The notes under the pieces: generated by a model | The model's database searches: none | The model's input: the letters and a program-made list of their open reading frames with translations, nothing else | Told to the model about the DNA's origin: nothing | Origin: Acidimicrobiaceae bacterium | GTDB taxonomy: Bacteria > Actinomycetota > Acidimicrobiia > Acidimicrobiales > RAAP-2 | Reading direction: 5' to 3' | Length of the DNA: 23,971 nucleotides | NCBI GenBank assembly: GCA_003164275.1 | Contig: PLSY01000229.1 | Span: 1-23,971, forward strand | Part shown: piece by piece, positions 1 to 7,684 of the stretch | Numbering within the stretch: the first letter of the stretch is position 1 | How the letters are laid out: each line of letters begins with the position of its first letter | Program-made: the position numbers and the translations under genes

Positions 1-169
1 CGAAGTCCCGGGCGATGTCAGGCAGGGCCACGTTGACGATGAACAGGTCGAGGCTGGCGAGCACCACGCCCGCGCAGACGATGACGAGCACAATACGAGG
101 AGAGGTAGCTGATCGCTCCGATCTCCCTGGACGCACTGAAGCTTTGACTGCGAGGTGTCCCACGGCCAC
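1..169 (-). CDS. MFS drug-efflux transporter, N-terminal fragment (DHA2/EmrB-QacA type)
   Basis: Only the first ~56 codons lie in the window; the gene runs off the left edge. The minus-strand reading contains PRIVLVIVCAGVVLASLDLF followed by IVNVALPDIARDF. This is the first membrane helix and the conserved LD-x-x-IVNVALP-I motif (motif D1) of 14-helix major facilitator drug/H+ antiporters. The start is a GTG around 163-169; the GTG at 169 has an AGG eight bases upstream, the one at 163 has weaker support, and a later GTG at 136 has none. It is divergent from the HxlR-type regulator at 219, a common arrangement in which the regulator controls the efflux pump. Family is confident from the motif; the exported compound is unknown. 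Confidence 0.8.
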   Translation of the reverse strand, partial: MAVGHLAVKASVRPGRSERSATSPRIVLVIVCAGVVLASLDLFIVNVALPDIARDF

Positions 170-182
170 GCACCGTACCTGC

Positions 183-204
183 TGACTTAGGTAAACACAA
201 GTCA
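183..204. promoter_or_regulatory. Inverted repeat in the MFS/hxlR divergent promoter region
   Basis: TGACTT (183-188) and AAGTCA (199-204) form a perfect 6-bp inverted repeat with a 10-bp spacer, inside the ~50-bp gap between the divergent MFS and HxlR genes. HxlR-family dimers bind short dyads in such gaps, so this is a reasonable operator candidate. The dyad is seen directly; its role is inferred. Confidence 0.45.
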
Positions 205-218
205 GATAGACTCAGGTC

Positions 219-716
219 ATGACCCCGTCCACTCTCCGCCTCACCGGCCCCCTCCAGTCCCGCAAGGACTGGACGGCCGACACGTGCCCCATCGCTGCGA
301 CCATGGAGGTGGTAGGCACCCGGTCAGCCTTCCTCCTGTTGCGTGAGGCGTTCTACGGGACCTCCCGCTTCGATGAGTTCGCCGCTCGGGTTGGCATCAG
401 CCAGCCATCGGCCGCGGCCAGGCTCCGCGAACTGGTGGCCGAGGGCCTACTCGAGCGACGGCCCTACCAAGAGCTCGGACAGAGGACCCGGATGGACTAC
501 CACCTCACTCAGAAGGGATTGGAATTCTTCCCGGTGCTCGCCGCCATGATGGAGTGGGGCGACAAGTGGGTCAGCCCGTCGAGGGTGAGCCTTCGCCACC
601 GCGCCTGCGGGCAACGCGTCGCCACGGAGCTCCGCTGCGCCGAAGGCCATCTCGCCACCGTCGGCGAGGTGGAGTTGGTGCTGGCACCCGAGCCCGTCGT
701 GCCGGGCGGGCACTGA
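219..716 (+). CDS. HxlR-family winged-helix transcriptional regulator
   Basis: 165 residues. The N-terminal ~110 residues match the HxlR winged-helix fold: CPIAATMEVVGTR (Cys23) followed by FLLLREAFYGTSRFDEF, the recognition region ISQPSAAARLRELVAEGLLERRPY and the wing TRMDYHLTQKGLEFFPVLAAM. HxlR proteins are dimeric DNA-binding regulators, often responding to quinones, aldehydes or redox stress through a Cys near this N-terminal position. After the domain, a 45-residue tail with HRACG and RCAEGH resembles a small Cys/His metal-binding extension seen in longer HxlR members. The ATG at 219 is used because the Cys23 region belongs to the family core; its only GG-rich site is very close (214-216), so translation may be leaderless. 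The divergent MFS gene is its likely target. Confidence 0.85.
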   Translation: MTPSTLRLTGPLQSRKDWTADTCPIAATMEVVGTRSAFLLLREAFYGTSRFDEFAARVGISQPSAAARLRELVAEGLLERRPYQELGQRTRMDYHLTQKGLEFFPVLAAMMEWGDKWVSPSRVSLRHRACGQRVATELRCAEGHLATVGEVELVLAPEPVVPGGH

Positions 717-798
717 CCCCCCCCCGAGGGCGCGATCACGGAGCGCACCTGGGACCCGAGTGAGCCGGATACGCCCGGCCCTCCCGAGCGGACGCTGG

Positions 799-2379
799 TC
801 AGACGTTGGTCACGGGGAGATGCTTGACTCGGCCGGGCTCCTGTCTCGGCATGACTTGGACTGGCTTGAGGGGATAGCTCGGCTGGTCGCTTCCCACCTC
901 GTCGATATCGAGCGCGCTGCAACCCTCGGACATGGCTGTCGCCACGGTGTCATCTGCAGTGGAAGGCAGATTCGGGAGGCGGGCGTCACCGGACTTCATC
1001 CGCAGGGTGGACGTCAGATCGCCGACCGTCTTGCGCCTCCATGTCGAGATGTTCGAGCAGTGAATCCCGAACCGCTCTTCCAGAAAACGGATCTGGGACG
1101 TGTGGTCGAACACCTCGGACGTCACGTAGCCGCCGCGGCTGAACGGCGAAACCACGAGCATGGGGACCCGGTAGCCGAGGCCGATCGGGCCCATCACTCC
1201 GTTGGCCGTGGACGGCAGTGGGGACACCGTCACGTACTCCCCCGGCGTCCCGGCTGGGGCCACTGACGGTGGGACATGGTCGAAGAAGCCGTCATTCTCG
1301 TCGTACATGATGAAGAGCACCGTCTTCGACCAAACCTCTTTGTTGGAGGTCAGGGTCGAGAGGACCTGATCGATGAAGTAAGCGCCGAGCGTCGGGGGCG
1401 CCGGTGGGTGCTCGTCGTAGCCGAGCGGCGGGATGATCCATGACACGCTCGGAAGCGTGCCCGACTTGACGTCCTGGGCGAAGTCGTTCGGGAAGGTCGG
1501 CACGAACGCCTTTTGGTAGAGCGAGGAGCTCGGGTCCGAATACTGCGAGAAGTACGGCAGGATGGCATCGGAGAGCGCCAGAACCAACGGATTGGAGACC
1601 CGGTAGATGGGGTCCGGAGGCGAGTAGGTCTTCCACGAGACGCCCTTTTCCTCCAACAGCTCGGGAACCGTGGTCCAGTCCACGCTGAACCGAGCGTCCG
1701 GAGACGAGTCGGTGATGAGCACCGGTCCCCCGTTCTCGCCGGCCGGGTCGATGGTCCCGGACAAGGCCATCAGCCGGTTGGGATGGGTGGGCCCAAGCAC
1801 TGAGCAGTGATAGCCGTCACACAGGGTGAAGGCATCGGCCAGCGCGTAGTGGAACGGAAGATCGGCGCGCGTGTGGAATCCCATGGTGAGCAGCCCGTAG
1901 TCCTCGCCCTCGTACTGGCTCATGGCGTGGGTCTGGACGAAGGCGTCCATGCTGCCGTTGTTGCGACACAGGTGCTGGGGCTGCCAGCTGTGGGTGAGAT
2001 CGTGCGTGCACTCCCCGAGCCCAGTCGAGGTGTCGAGGTGGAAGGGCAGCTGGGTACCGACCGGGACACGACTGGTGTTGGCGGCGAACGGCTGGGCGAA
2101 TGCACCGAGTTTGCCCTTCGGATGGTCGTCGAAGCCCCGGACGCCCTTGTAGGAGCCGAAGTAGTGATCGAACGAGCGGTTCTCCTGCATCAAGAAGACA
2201 ACGTGTTCGATGGCCCCGAGGTCCGAGCCGGCCGGCCTGGTCGTCGCCGCCTCGGCGACCGACCGCGTTGCTCCGAGGCTCATGGTCAGTGCTCCGGCCC
2301 CGACCGCCAGGGCACCGCCGATGAACTGTCGTCGGTCGAATGTTCCGCTTCCGCCCGCCCCGGATTCAGTCTTGGTCAC
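799..2379 (-). CDS. Tat-exported phosphoesterase (phospholipase C / acid phosphatase family)
   Basis: 526 residues from a GTG at 2379, chosen because GGGGGAA lies just upstream; an in-frame ATG at 2427 lacks such a site. The N-terminus has a twin-arginine signal, DRRQFIGG (Arg16-Arg17), then an Ala/Gly-rich hydrophobic stretch and a probable cleavage site near SVAEA (residues 40-44), so the product is exported folded. The mature part opens with IEHVVFLMQENRSFDHYFGS (about 57-76), the signature of the phosphoesterase family that includes bacterial phospholipase C and AcpA-like acid phosphatases. Further along, MYDENDGFFDHVPP carries metal/active-site residues of the family. Likely role: hydrolysis of phospholipid or other phosphoesters outside the cell, perhaps for phosphate scavenging. 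The substrate is not decided by sequence. It converges on hxlR. Confidence 0.85.
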   Translation of the reverse strand: MTKTESGAGGSGTFDRRQFIGGALAVGAGALTMSLGATRSVAEAATTRPAGSDLGAIEHVVFLMQENRSFDHYFGSYKGVRGFDDHPKGKLGAFAQPFAANTSRVPVGTQLPFHLDTSTGLGECTHDLTHSWQPQHLCRNNGSMDAFVQTHAMSQYEGEDYGLLTMGFHTRADLPFHYALADAFTLCDGYHCSVLGPTHPNRLMALSGTIDPAGENGGPVLITDSSPDARFSVDWTTVPELLEEKGVSWKTYSPPDPIYRVSNPLVLALSDAILPYFSQYSDPSSSLYQKAFVPTFPNDFAQDVKSGTLPSVSWIIPPLGYDEHPPAPPTLGAYFIDQVLSTLTSNKEVWSKTVLFIMYDENDGFFDHVPPSVAPAGTPGEYVTVSPLPSTANGVMGPIGLGYRVPMLVVSPFSRGGYVTSEVFDHTSQIRFLEERFGIHCSNISTWRRKTVGDLTSTLRMKSGDARLPNLPSTADDTVATAMSEGCSALDIDEVGSDQPSYPLKPVQVMPRQEPGRVKHLPVTNV

Positions 2380-2780
2380 GTCGTTCCCCCGAACTTTCCT
2401 GATCCGGCGCTCAAGCGGCGGCTCCATCGGAGCGTTCTACGAATGCGATGCCAGCGCAACCGCGGACCAAGCACTCGGCCCCGGACTGTTGGCGCGACGG
2501 GCTCCTGGCCTCTCGGACTCGAGGAGGGCGAGGTGAGTGCCGTCTTGGTGGCCAGAAGCACAGAAAATGGACTCCTTGGCCGAGCTGTCCCCCGTCCTTT
2601 CCTATCCGGTGATGCCGGCCCGGCTCTCCCTCGTAGCCATGGCGGTCATCGGCACGGGCTGGTCGCGACATCTCCCACCTTCGGGCAGTGGCCGAGCAGA
2701 ACGGCTCTCACGTGTCCCGGCCCCCGGTCGTGACCGAAAAGAAGCAAGAGACCTTTCTCTGCGAGCCTTCAGTGACCCGT
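2380..2780. other. Intergenic region between lyase and phosphoesterase genes
   Basis: About 400 bases with no supportable gene. The left part (to about 2450) must carry the promoter and ribosome site of the minus-strand phosphoesterase. The right part is the 3' flank of the CitE-like gene. Open frames on both strands here are short or run antisense through the neighbours and have no family-like motifs. No clear terminator hairpin with a T-run was found. Confidence 0.5.
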
Positions 2781-3590
2781 TCAGGGCGCCAAGAGCCGCC
2801 GAGCGGAGCGAAGGACGGCCTCGTCGATCATCCGTCCGCTCTCGTCGACACAGGCCCCCCCGCCGGCGGCCTCCGCCAACTGCAGCACGCGTGCGGCCCG
2901 CTCGAGCTCTTCGGCCGAGGGGGACATCGCCTCGTTGATCACGTCCACCTGGCTCGGGTGGATGGCCTGGCGGGCGGCGAAGCCCCTCCGACGCAGCATC
3001 TCCGTCGATGCCCGCAAGCCGTCGAGATCAGGGATGTCGAGCCACACCGGACCGATCGGTGGAACAAGGCCGTGGGCTGCCGAGGCCACGACGGCACTGA
3101 GCCGGATCGGCCAGAGCTCCTCACCATCCTTCGATGCGATCAGCCCGAGGTCGGCCGCCATGTCCACCTCGCCGAGGGCCAAGGCACCCACGCCGGGCGA
3201 GCCGGCGATGTCTGCCAGGTGCAGAACTCCAACAGCACTCTCGACCAAGGCCGCCACGGCGGCCTGGCCTACCAGTGAGACCACCGCGCCCACAGCGTCG
3301 GTGGTCGATTTCGGCACCAGGACTCCGGCCAGCCCGGGTAGACCGGCGACGGAGCGGGCGTCCTCGAGACCGCGGCTCGCCGTGTTGATCCTCACCCACT
3401 GCTCGGTGTCACTGCCGGACCCGGCTTCCAATGCGGCAACGACCGAGGCCCTGGCCTCGTCCTTCCCGGCCAGGGGAACGGCGTCCTCTAAATCGAAGAT
3501 CACCGCATCGGCCCCTGAGTCAAGGGCCTTGGTGAACCGGTCCGGTCGGTCACCGGGAACGTAGAGATACGAACGAGCGAGCAACCTCAT
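2781..3590 (-). CDS. CitE-like (HpcH/HpaI fold) acyl-CoA lyase, probable citramalyl-CoA lyase
   Basis: 269 residues, the usual length for short CitE-like lyases. Motifs in order: SYLYVPGDRPDRF (7-19), DLEDAVP (33-39, Mg2+ site), WVRIN (65-69, substrate Arg), VLVPKS, ALVESAVGVLHLADI (metal-ligand Glu), GEVDMAADLG (metal-ligand Asp) and GFAARQAIHPSQV near the C-terminus. These enzymes cleave or form 3-hydroxyacyl-CoA esters such as citramalyl-CoA or malyl-CoA. The ATG at 3590 follows GAGAGG by only one base; a TTG six bases inside (3584) would have better spacing, so the start may be two codons shorter. The gene is divergent from mct-meh, which would make its substrate, (S)-citramalyl-CoA, so acetyl-CoA plus pyruvate are the expected products. 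A malyl-CoA or other beta-hydroxyacyl-CoA lyase remains possible. Confidence 0.8.
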   Translation of the reverse strand: MRLLARSYLYVPGDRPDRFTKALDSGADAVIFDLEDAVPLAGKDEARASVVAALEAGSGSDTEQWVRINTASRGLEDARSVAGLPGLAGVLVPKSTTDAVGAVVSLVGQAAVAALVESAVGVLHLADIAGSPGVGALALGEVDMAADLGLIASKDGEELWPIRLSAVVASAAHGLVPPIGPVWLDIPDLDGLRASTEMLRRRGFAARQAIHPSQVDVINEAMSPSAEELERAARVLQLAEAAGGGACVDESGRMIDEAVLRSARRLLAP

Positions 3591-3707
3591 GCCTCTCGAT
3601 AGGCTGACGACCGGGGTATACCGGAGTACGACAAGCCTAGAGCCAGCCATCGGGGACCCGCCGACCCGGATGGCGGCGAGCCAGCGAGAAAGCCAAGGAC
3701 AACTGCA
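3591..3707. promoter_or_regulatory. Divergent promoter region between the lyase and mct
   Basis: A 117-bp gap that must hold promoters for both the lyase and the CoA-transferase. It contains an 8-bp palindrome, GGTATACC (3615-3622), in otherwise GC-rich DNA. The mct ribosome site AAGGA lies about nine bases before the ATG at 3708. Shared regulation of the three genes is inferred from the layout only. Confidence 0.4.
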
Positions 3708-4970
3708 ATGCCGATAGCCCCCGAACCACCGAGCTCCAATTCCCTGGAAGGGCTACGCATCGTCGAGGGGTCGGCCTTCGTCGCGGCGCCGCTCGGGGGC
3801 ATGACCCTTGCCCAACTAGGAGCAGATGTCATTCGCTTCGACAACATAGGGGGCGGCATTGACTTCCACCGGTGGCCCTCCACCTCGGACGGGACGAGCC
3901 TCTTTTGGGCAAGCATGAACAAGGGCAAGCGCTCTTTGGCCGTCGATGTCCGTCGCCCCGAGGGCCAAGAGCTCGTGAGTGAACTGATCTGTGCCCCCGG
4001 TCCGGACAGCGGGGTATTCCTCTCCAACTTCCCCGAGTCGGGCTGGCTGTCGGACGAGAACTTGAGGTCACGCCGTTCCGATCTCATCTACGTGAACGTC
4101 CTCGGGAATCCCGACGGGTCGACGGCCGTCGACTACACGATCAACCCATCGTCGGGCTTCGCCTATGCCACAGGACCGGTCGGAGGAGCCTTGCCCACCA
4201 ACCACGTCCTGCCCGCCTGGGACACCGCCACCGGGCTCCACGCCGCCATCGCCGTGCTGACCGCCGAACGTCGGCGAACGAGACAGGGCATCGGCGACCT
4301 GGTGACCATCTCGCTCGCCGACGTCGCCTTCGCCATGGTCTCCAACCTCGGGTATCTGGCCCAGGCCCAGGTCCTCCACGAGGACAGGCCACCTATCGGC
4401 AATGACATGTACGGCGCCTTTGGGCGCGACTTCCCGACGGCCGAGGGGCGACGGGTGATGGTGGTTGCCATCAGCCTGCGCCAGTGGCGGTCGCTCGTCG
4501 AGGCCACCGAGATCGGCGAGCACTTGGAGGGCATAGAGCGGGCATTCGAAGTGGACTTGTCAAAAGAAGGCGACAGGTTCCGGGCTCGCGATGCCCTGGC
4601 CGCACTGATCGCCCAGTGGATCACCCCGCGCACCCTGGACGAGATTGCGGCTCGCTTCGACGCACTCGGGGTGTGCTGGGGGCCCTATCAGACGTTTCGA
4701 CAACTGCTCGATGACGATTGGCGGGTCTCGACCCGAAACCCGATGTTCGCCGACATCGATCAGCCCGGCATCGGGACGGTACGGGCCGCTGGGACGCCCC
4801 TCACCTTCGCCAGCTCGGAGCGGAACCGTCCAGCCCCGGCCCCGCTTCTTGGCCAGCACACCGACGAGATCCTGGAAGGCGTGCTGGGCCTCTCCACTGT
4901 CGAGGTCGGACGGCTCCACGACAGTGGGACCGTCGCCGGGCCGTCCGAGGACAACGGAAGCGGGTCATGA
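3708..4970 (+). CDS. mct: Family III CoA-transferase, probable 2-methylfumaryl-CoA isomerase (mesaconyl-C1/C4-CoA transferase)
   Basis: 420 residues, full length for CaiB/BaiF (family III) CoA-transferases. The N-terminus has LEGLRIVEGSAFVAAPLGG (13-31), then LAQLGADVIRFD, WASMNKGKRSLAVDVRRPEG, VNVLGNPDGSTAVDYTINP, NHVLPAWDTATGLHAA (candidate nucleophile Asp172), MYGAFGRDF and a C-terminal GQHTDEIL. Most family members begin with V(L/V)D at the second motif; the variant EGSAFVAAPLGG, the intact NHVLPAWD block and the closing EVGRLHD match what I recall of Chloroflexus Mct, which moves CoA within mesaconyl-CoA from C1 to C4. That recall has not been checked by alignment. The stop overlaps the next start (ATGA, 4967-4970), indicating translational coupling to the hydratase. 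Alternative: an itaconate or mesaconate CoA-transferase. Family certain, exact reaction probable. Confidence 0.8.
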   Translation: MPIAPEPPSSNSLEGLRIVEGSAFVAAPLGGMTLAQLGADVIRFDNIGGGIDFHRWPSTSDGTSLFWASMNKGKRSLAVDVRRPEGQELVSELICAPGPDSGVFLSNFPESGWLSDENLRSRRSDLIYVNVLGNPDGSTAVDYTINPSSGFAYATGPVGGALPTNHVLPAWDTATGLHAAIAVLTAERRRTRQGIGDLVTISLADVAFAMVSNLGYLAQAQVLHEDRPPIGNDMYGAFGRDFPTAEGRRVMVVAISLRQWRSLVEATEIGEHLEGIERAFEVDLSKEGDRFRARDALAALIAQWITPRTLDEIAARFDALGVCWGPYQTFRQLLDDDWRVSTRNPMFADIDQPGIGTVRAAGTPLTFASSERNRPAPAPLLGQHTDEILEGVLGLSTVEVGRLHDSGTVAGPSEDNGSGS

Positions 4971-5809
4971 GCGCCGGGCTCGCCCTCTCCGACATCGGCC
5001 TGGTGGCAGAGACGACCTCCGAGCTGTCGGCGGACCACGCCGTCCAGGTCGGAGCGACGCTCAACACATCCTCGACTCCCGGCCGGGGCGAGCCTCTGCC
5101 ACTGCTCTGGCACTGGGCCTACTTCACCCCTACGGCTGCATCGAGCGCGCTCGGGACGGACGGGCACCCAGTGTTGCCGCCCGGGCCGGTCTCGGCCTAT
5201 CCGAGGCGCATGTGGGCATCGGGGAGCGTCGAGTCGACCACACCTCTGGTCCTTGGCTCGCCGGCTACCAGAGTGTCCTCGATCCTCAGTTCGAAAGAGA
5301 CCGACGGGCGCTCCGGCGCACTGTTCATCGTCCGGGTGGAGCACCGCTACCGACAGTTCGATGTCGATTGCGTCACCGAGGAGCAGACACTCGTCTACCG
5401 AAAACCCGGGCCGCCAACCTTGCTTCCAGCAGGTGACCAACGTCCCGAGGCCACAGAGGGCCAGTGGACGCAGCGCCACACCCCAGACACGAAGAGCCTG
5501 TTCAGGTTCTCTTCGATCACCTTCAACAGCCACCGGATCCACTACGACGAGCCTTACGCCACCGGGGTCGAGGGCTATCCCGCCCTCGTCGTTCACGGTC
5601 CGCTGACTGCGCTGTTGGTGGCCGAGTCCATCCGGAGCCAGTTCCACCGGGACTTGGGGTACTTCGAGTTCCGAGCCAGCGCTCCCTTGTTCGCCGATGC
5701 ACCGTTCACCATCATCGGCACACCGGGGGCGCCGATCACCGCTCGGGTCGTTCGCAACGACGGGGCAGAAGCCATGTCGGTCACAGCGCAGCTGGCCCGG
5801 CCTTCCTGA
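4967..5809 (+). CDS. meh: MaoC/FAS1-like acyl-CoA hydratase, probable mesaconyl-C4-CoA hydratase
   Basis: 280 residues, a two-half hot-dog hydratase. The N-terminal half has PLPLLWHWAYFTP (43-55) and PRRMWASGSV (79-88), as in FAS1-like dehydratases of the mesaconyl-C4-CoA/itaconyl-CoA hydratase group. The C-terminal half has the catalytic-type segment FNSHRIHYDEPYA (186-198) followed by VEGYPALVVHGPL (201-213), where an Asp/His pair activates water. The proposed reaction is mesaconyl-C4-CoA plus water to (S)-citramalyl-CoA. The ATG at 4967 overlaps the mct stop in an ATGA junction; no independent ribosome site is needed. With the CoA-transferase upstream and the divergent lyase this completes a mesaconyl-CoA to acetyl-CoA plus pyruvate route. 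Itaconyl-CoA hydratase (Ich) is the closest alternative and shares the same fold and motifs. Confidence 0.8.
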   Translation: MSAGLALSDIGLVAETTSELSADHAVQVGATLNTSSTPGRGEPLPLLWHWAYFTPTAASSALGTDGHPVLPPGPVSAYPRRMWASGSVESTTPLVLGSPATRVSSILSSKETDGRSGALFIVRVEHRYRQFDVDCVTEEQTLVYRKPGPPTLLPAGDQRPEATEGQWTQRHTPDTKSLFRFSSITFNSHRIHYDEPYATGVEGYPALVVHGPLTALLVAESIRSQFHRDLGYFEFRASAPLFADAPFTIIGTPGAPITARVVRNDGAEAMSVTAQLARPS

Positions 5810-5912
5810 TCGACGACGGGCCGAGGCAAGTCCCGGCCCACACCCAGCGGACGCCTCGGACTTCATCCGGTTCGATCTTGTGCCTCCGGGGTCCCGGTAC
5901 GCTGGACGCCTC

Positions 5913-7670
5913 GTGGCCGTCCTCGTCGATCTCCAGAACGTCGCCGTGCGACGGGTGGACCGGGTCCTCTTCGAGGACCTGTCCCTCACCGTGTCTGACG
6001 GTGACCGCATCGGCGTGGTGGGCACCAACGGCACCGGGAAGTCGACTCTGCTCCGAATCGTCGCCGGCGTGGACCCACCAGAGCAGGGGACAGTTCACCG
6101 AGGCCGGGGATCGCGGGCCGGCTTCCTCGACCAGGTACCGGAACTGCCTCCTGGGACGGTCCGCGATGCGGTCGGCGAAGGCTGGGAGGCCGAGGCGGCC
6201 ATCGACAGGCTGGGTATGACGTCGGCGCTCGACTCGGACGTCCGTGCCCTGTCCGGAGGACAGGCGAAACGGGTGGCCCTGGCCCGGGTGCTGGCCCAAC
6301 CGGCTGAGCTGCTCGTGCTCGACGAACCGACCAACCACCTTGACATAGGGGCCGTCACCTGGCTTGAGCAGCGCCTCAAATCCTTTCGCGGTGGCCTTGT
6401 CCTTGTGACTCACGACCGGTACCTGCTCGACCGTCTGACCACCCGCATGCTTGAGATCGACCGGGGGCGGGCCTACGTCCACGAGGGCGGTTACGGCTCC
6501 TATCTGGCGGCCAAGGCCGAGCGCGAAGAACTGGCCGAGGCGGCGGAATCCACCCGGCGCAACTTGGCCCGTCAGGAGCTTGCGTGGCTGCGGCGAGGCG
6601 CCCAGGCCCGTTCCCGCAAGCCTCAGGCCAGAATTGACGCCGCCATCCGATTGATCGAAGACAGACCAGAGCCTGTCGCACGCTCCAGCGAGCTAGAGAT
6701 ATCGACGGACACTCCGCGCCTCGGCGACAAGGTCATCGAATGCGCCGGCGTCGGCTTCCACTATGAAGGGGGGCCGACCATCCTGTCCGACGTCGACCTG
6801 AAGCTCGATCGTCGCGAGCGTCTCGGAGTTGTCGGGGCGAACGGCACGGGAAAATCCACCCTCGTCGACCTCCTGGCCGGCCGGAAGCAACCCACCACCG
6901 GCACCGTCGAAGTCGGGACAACGGTCGTGGTCGGCTACTACGACCAGCAAGGAGTCGAGCTCGACCTCGATGCCAGGGTCCAAGACCTCGTTGCCGGGCC
7001 ACACCGTGCCGCCGGTTCGCTCTCGGACATCGCGCTGATGAAGCGCTTCTGGTTCACCGGCGAGCTCCCGTTTGCCCGGGTGGGAACCCTCTCTGGCGGT
7101 GAGCGACGACGGTTACAGCTCTTGTTGGTCATCGCCGGTCGCCCCAACGTCTTGTTCCTCGATGAGCCGACCAACGATCTCGACCTCGACACGCTGCGAA
7201 TGCTGGAGGACTTCTTGGAGGATTGGCCCGGTGCCCTCGTCGTGGTCAGCCACGACCGGACCTTCCTCGAGCGGACCACTGATCGGCTCGTCGCTGTTGA
7301 GCCGGGCGGTCACGTGGGTGCCGTCCCAGGGGGCGTCACCGGCTGGATCGCCCGCACCGACCACGGGGACTCGAGGCGAGCGGGCTCGCTGTCCTCTGCG
7401 CCGACTGCTGGTCGATCTCGGTCGCCGACCAAGGCGCCGCCGGATCGGAACAACACGGCGTCGACCGGCAGGTTGCTGCGCGACGCCGAAAAGACCGTGG
7501 CCCGTCGGCAGCGCCAGCGGGACAAGATCACCGAGTCTTTGGTGGGTGTCGTCGACCACGTCGAGCTCGCCCGGCTGGGCCAAGAGCTCAAGCAGGCCCA
7601 GCTGGCGCTCGACCAGGCCGAAGACGTCTGGCTCTCATTGGCCGAGGAAGCCGAGTCAGCCAGGGACTAA
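5913..7670 (+). CDS. ABC-F family ATPase (Uup-like)
   Basis: 585 residues with two ATP-binding cassettes and no membrane segments. Cassette 1: Walker A GTNGTGKST (37-45), signature LSGGQAKR, Walker B LLVLDEPTNHLD, H-loop LVTHDRYLLDR. Cassette 2: Walker A GANGTGKST, signature LSGGERRR, Walker B VLFLDEPTNDLD, H-loop VVSHDRTFLER. The linker between cassettes is rich in Glu/Arg, and a C-terminal segment, RDAEKTVARRQRQRDKITES onward, looks like a coiled coil. Both features are typical of the Uup branch, whose members act on ribosomes or branched DNA intermediates. The GTG at 5913 starts the protein immediately before the first beta strand (VDLQNVAVRR); its ribosome site is weak. It lies about 100 bp after meh and is probably an unrelated housekeeping-type gene. 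Confidence 0.88.
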   Translation: MAVLVDLQNVAVRRVDRVLFEDLSLTVSDGDRIGVVGTNGTGKSTLLRIVAGVDPPEQGTVHRGRGSRAGFLDQVPELPPGTVRDAVGEGWEAEAAIDRLGMTSALDSDVRALSGGQAKRVALARVLAQPAELLVLDEPTNHLDIGAVTWLEQRLKSFRGGLVLVTHDRYLLDRLTTRMLEIDRGRAYVHEGGYGSYLAAKAEREELAEAAESTRRNLARQELAWLRRGAQARSRKPQARIDAAIRLIEDRPEPVARSSELEISTDTPRLGDKVIECAGVGFHYEGGPTILSDVDLKLDRRERLGVVGANGTGKSTLVDLLAGRKQPTTGTVEVGTTVVVGYYDQQGVELDLDARVQDLVAGPHRAAGSLSDIALMKRFWFTGELPFARVGTLSGGERRRLQLLLVIAGRPNVLFLDEPTNDLDLDTLRMLEDFLEDWPGALVVVSHDRTFLERTTDRLVAVEPGGHVGAVPGGVTGWIARTDHGDSRRAGSLSSAPTAGRSRSPTKAPPDRNNTASTGRLLRDAEKTVARRQRQRDKITESLVGVVDHVELARLGQELKQAQLALDQAEDVWLSLAEEAESARD

Positions 7671-7684
7671 GAGGAATCGCCCGC

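Noticed and set aside
717..725. Run of nine C directly after the hxlR stop
   Set aside because: Could be part of a terminator or a slippage site, but there is no adjoining hairpin; treated as simple sequence.
1807..2733. 308-codon plus-strand frame opposite the phosphoesterase
   Set aside because: Shadow of the Tat-exported enzyme; no recognisable domain.
4760..6034. 424-codon minus-strand frame across mct, meh and the ABC-F start
   Set aside because: Opposite to genes with complete catalytic motifs, and of low-complexity Arg/Pro/Ser composition.
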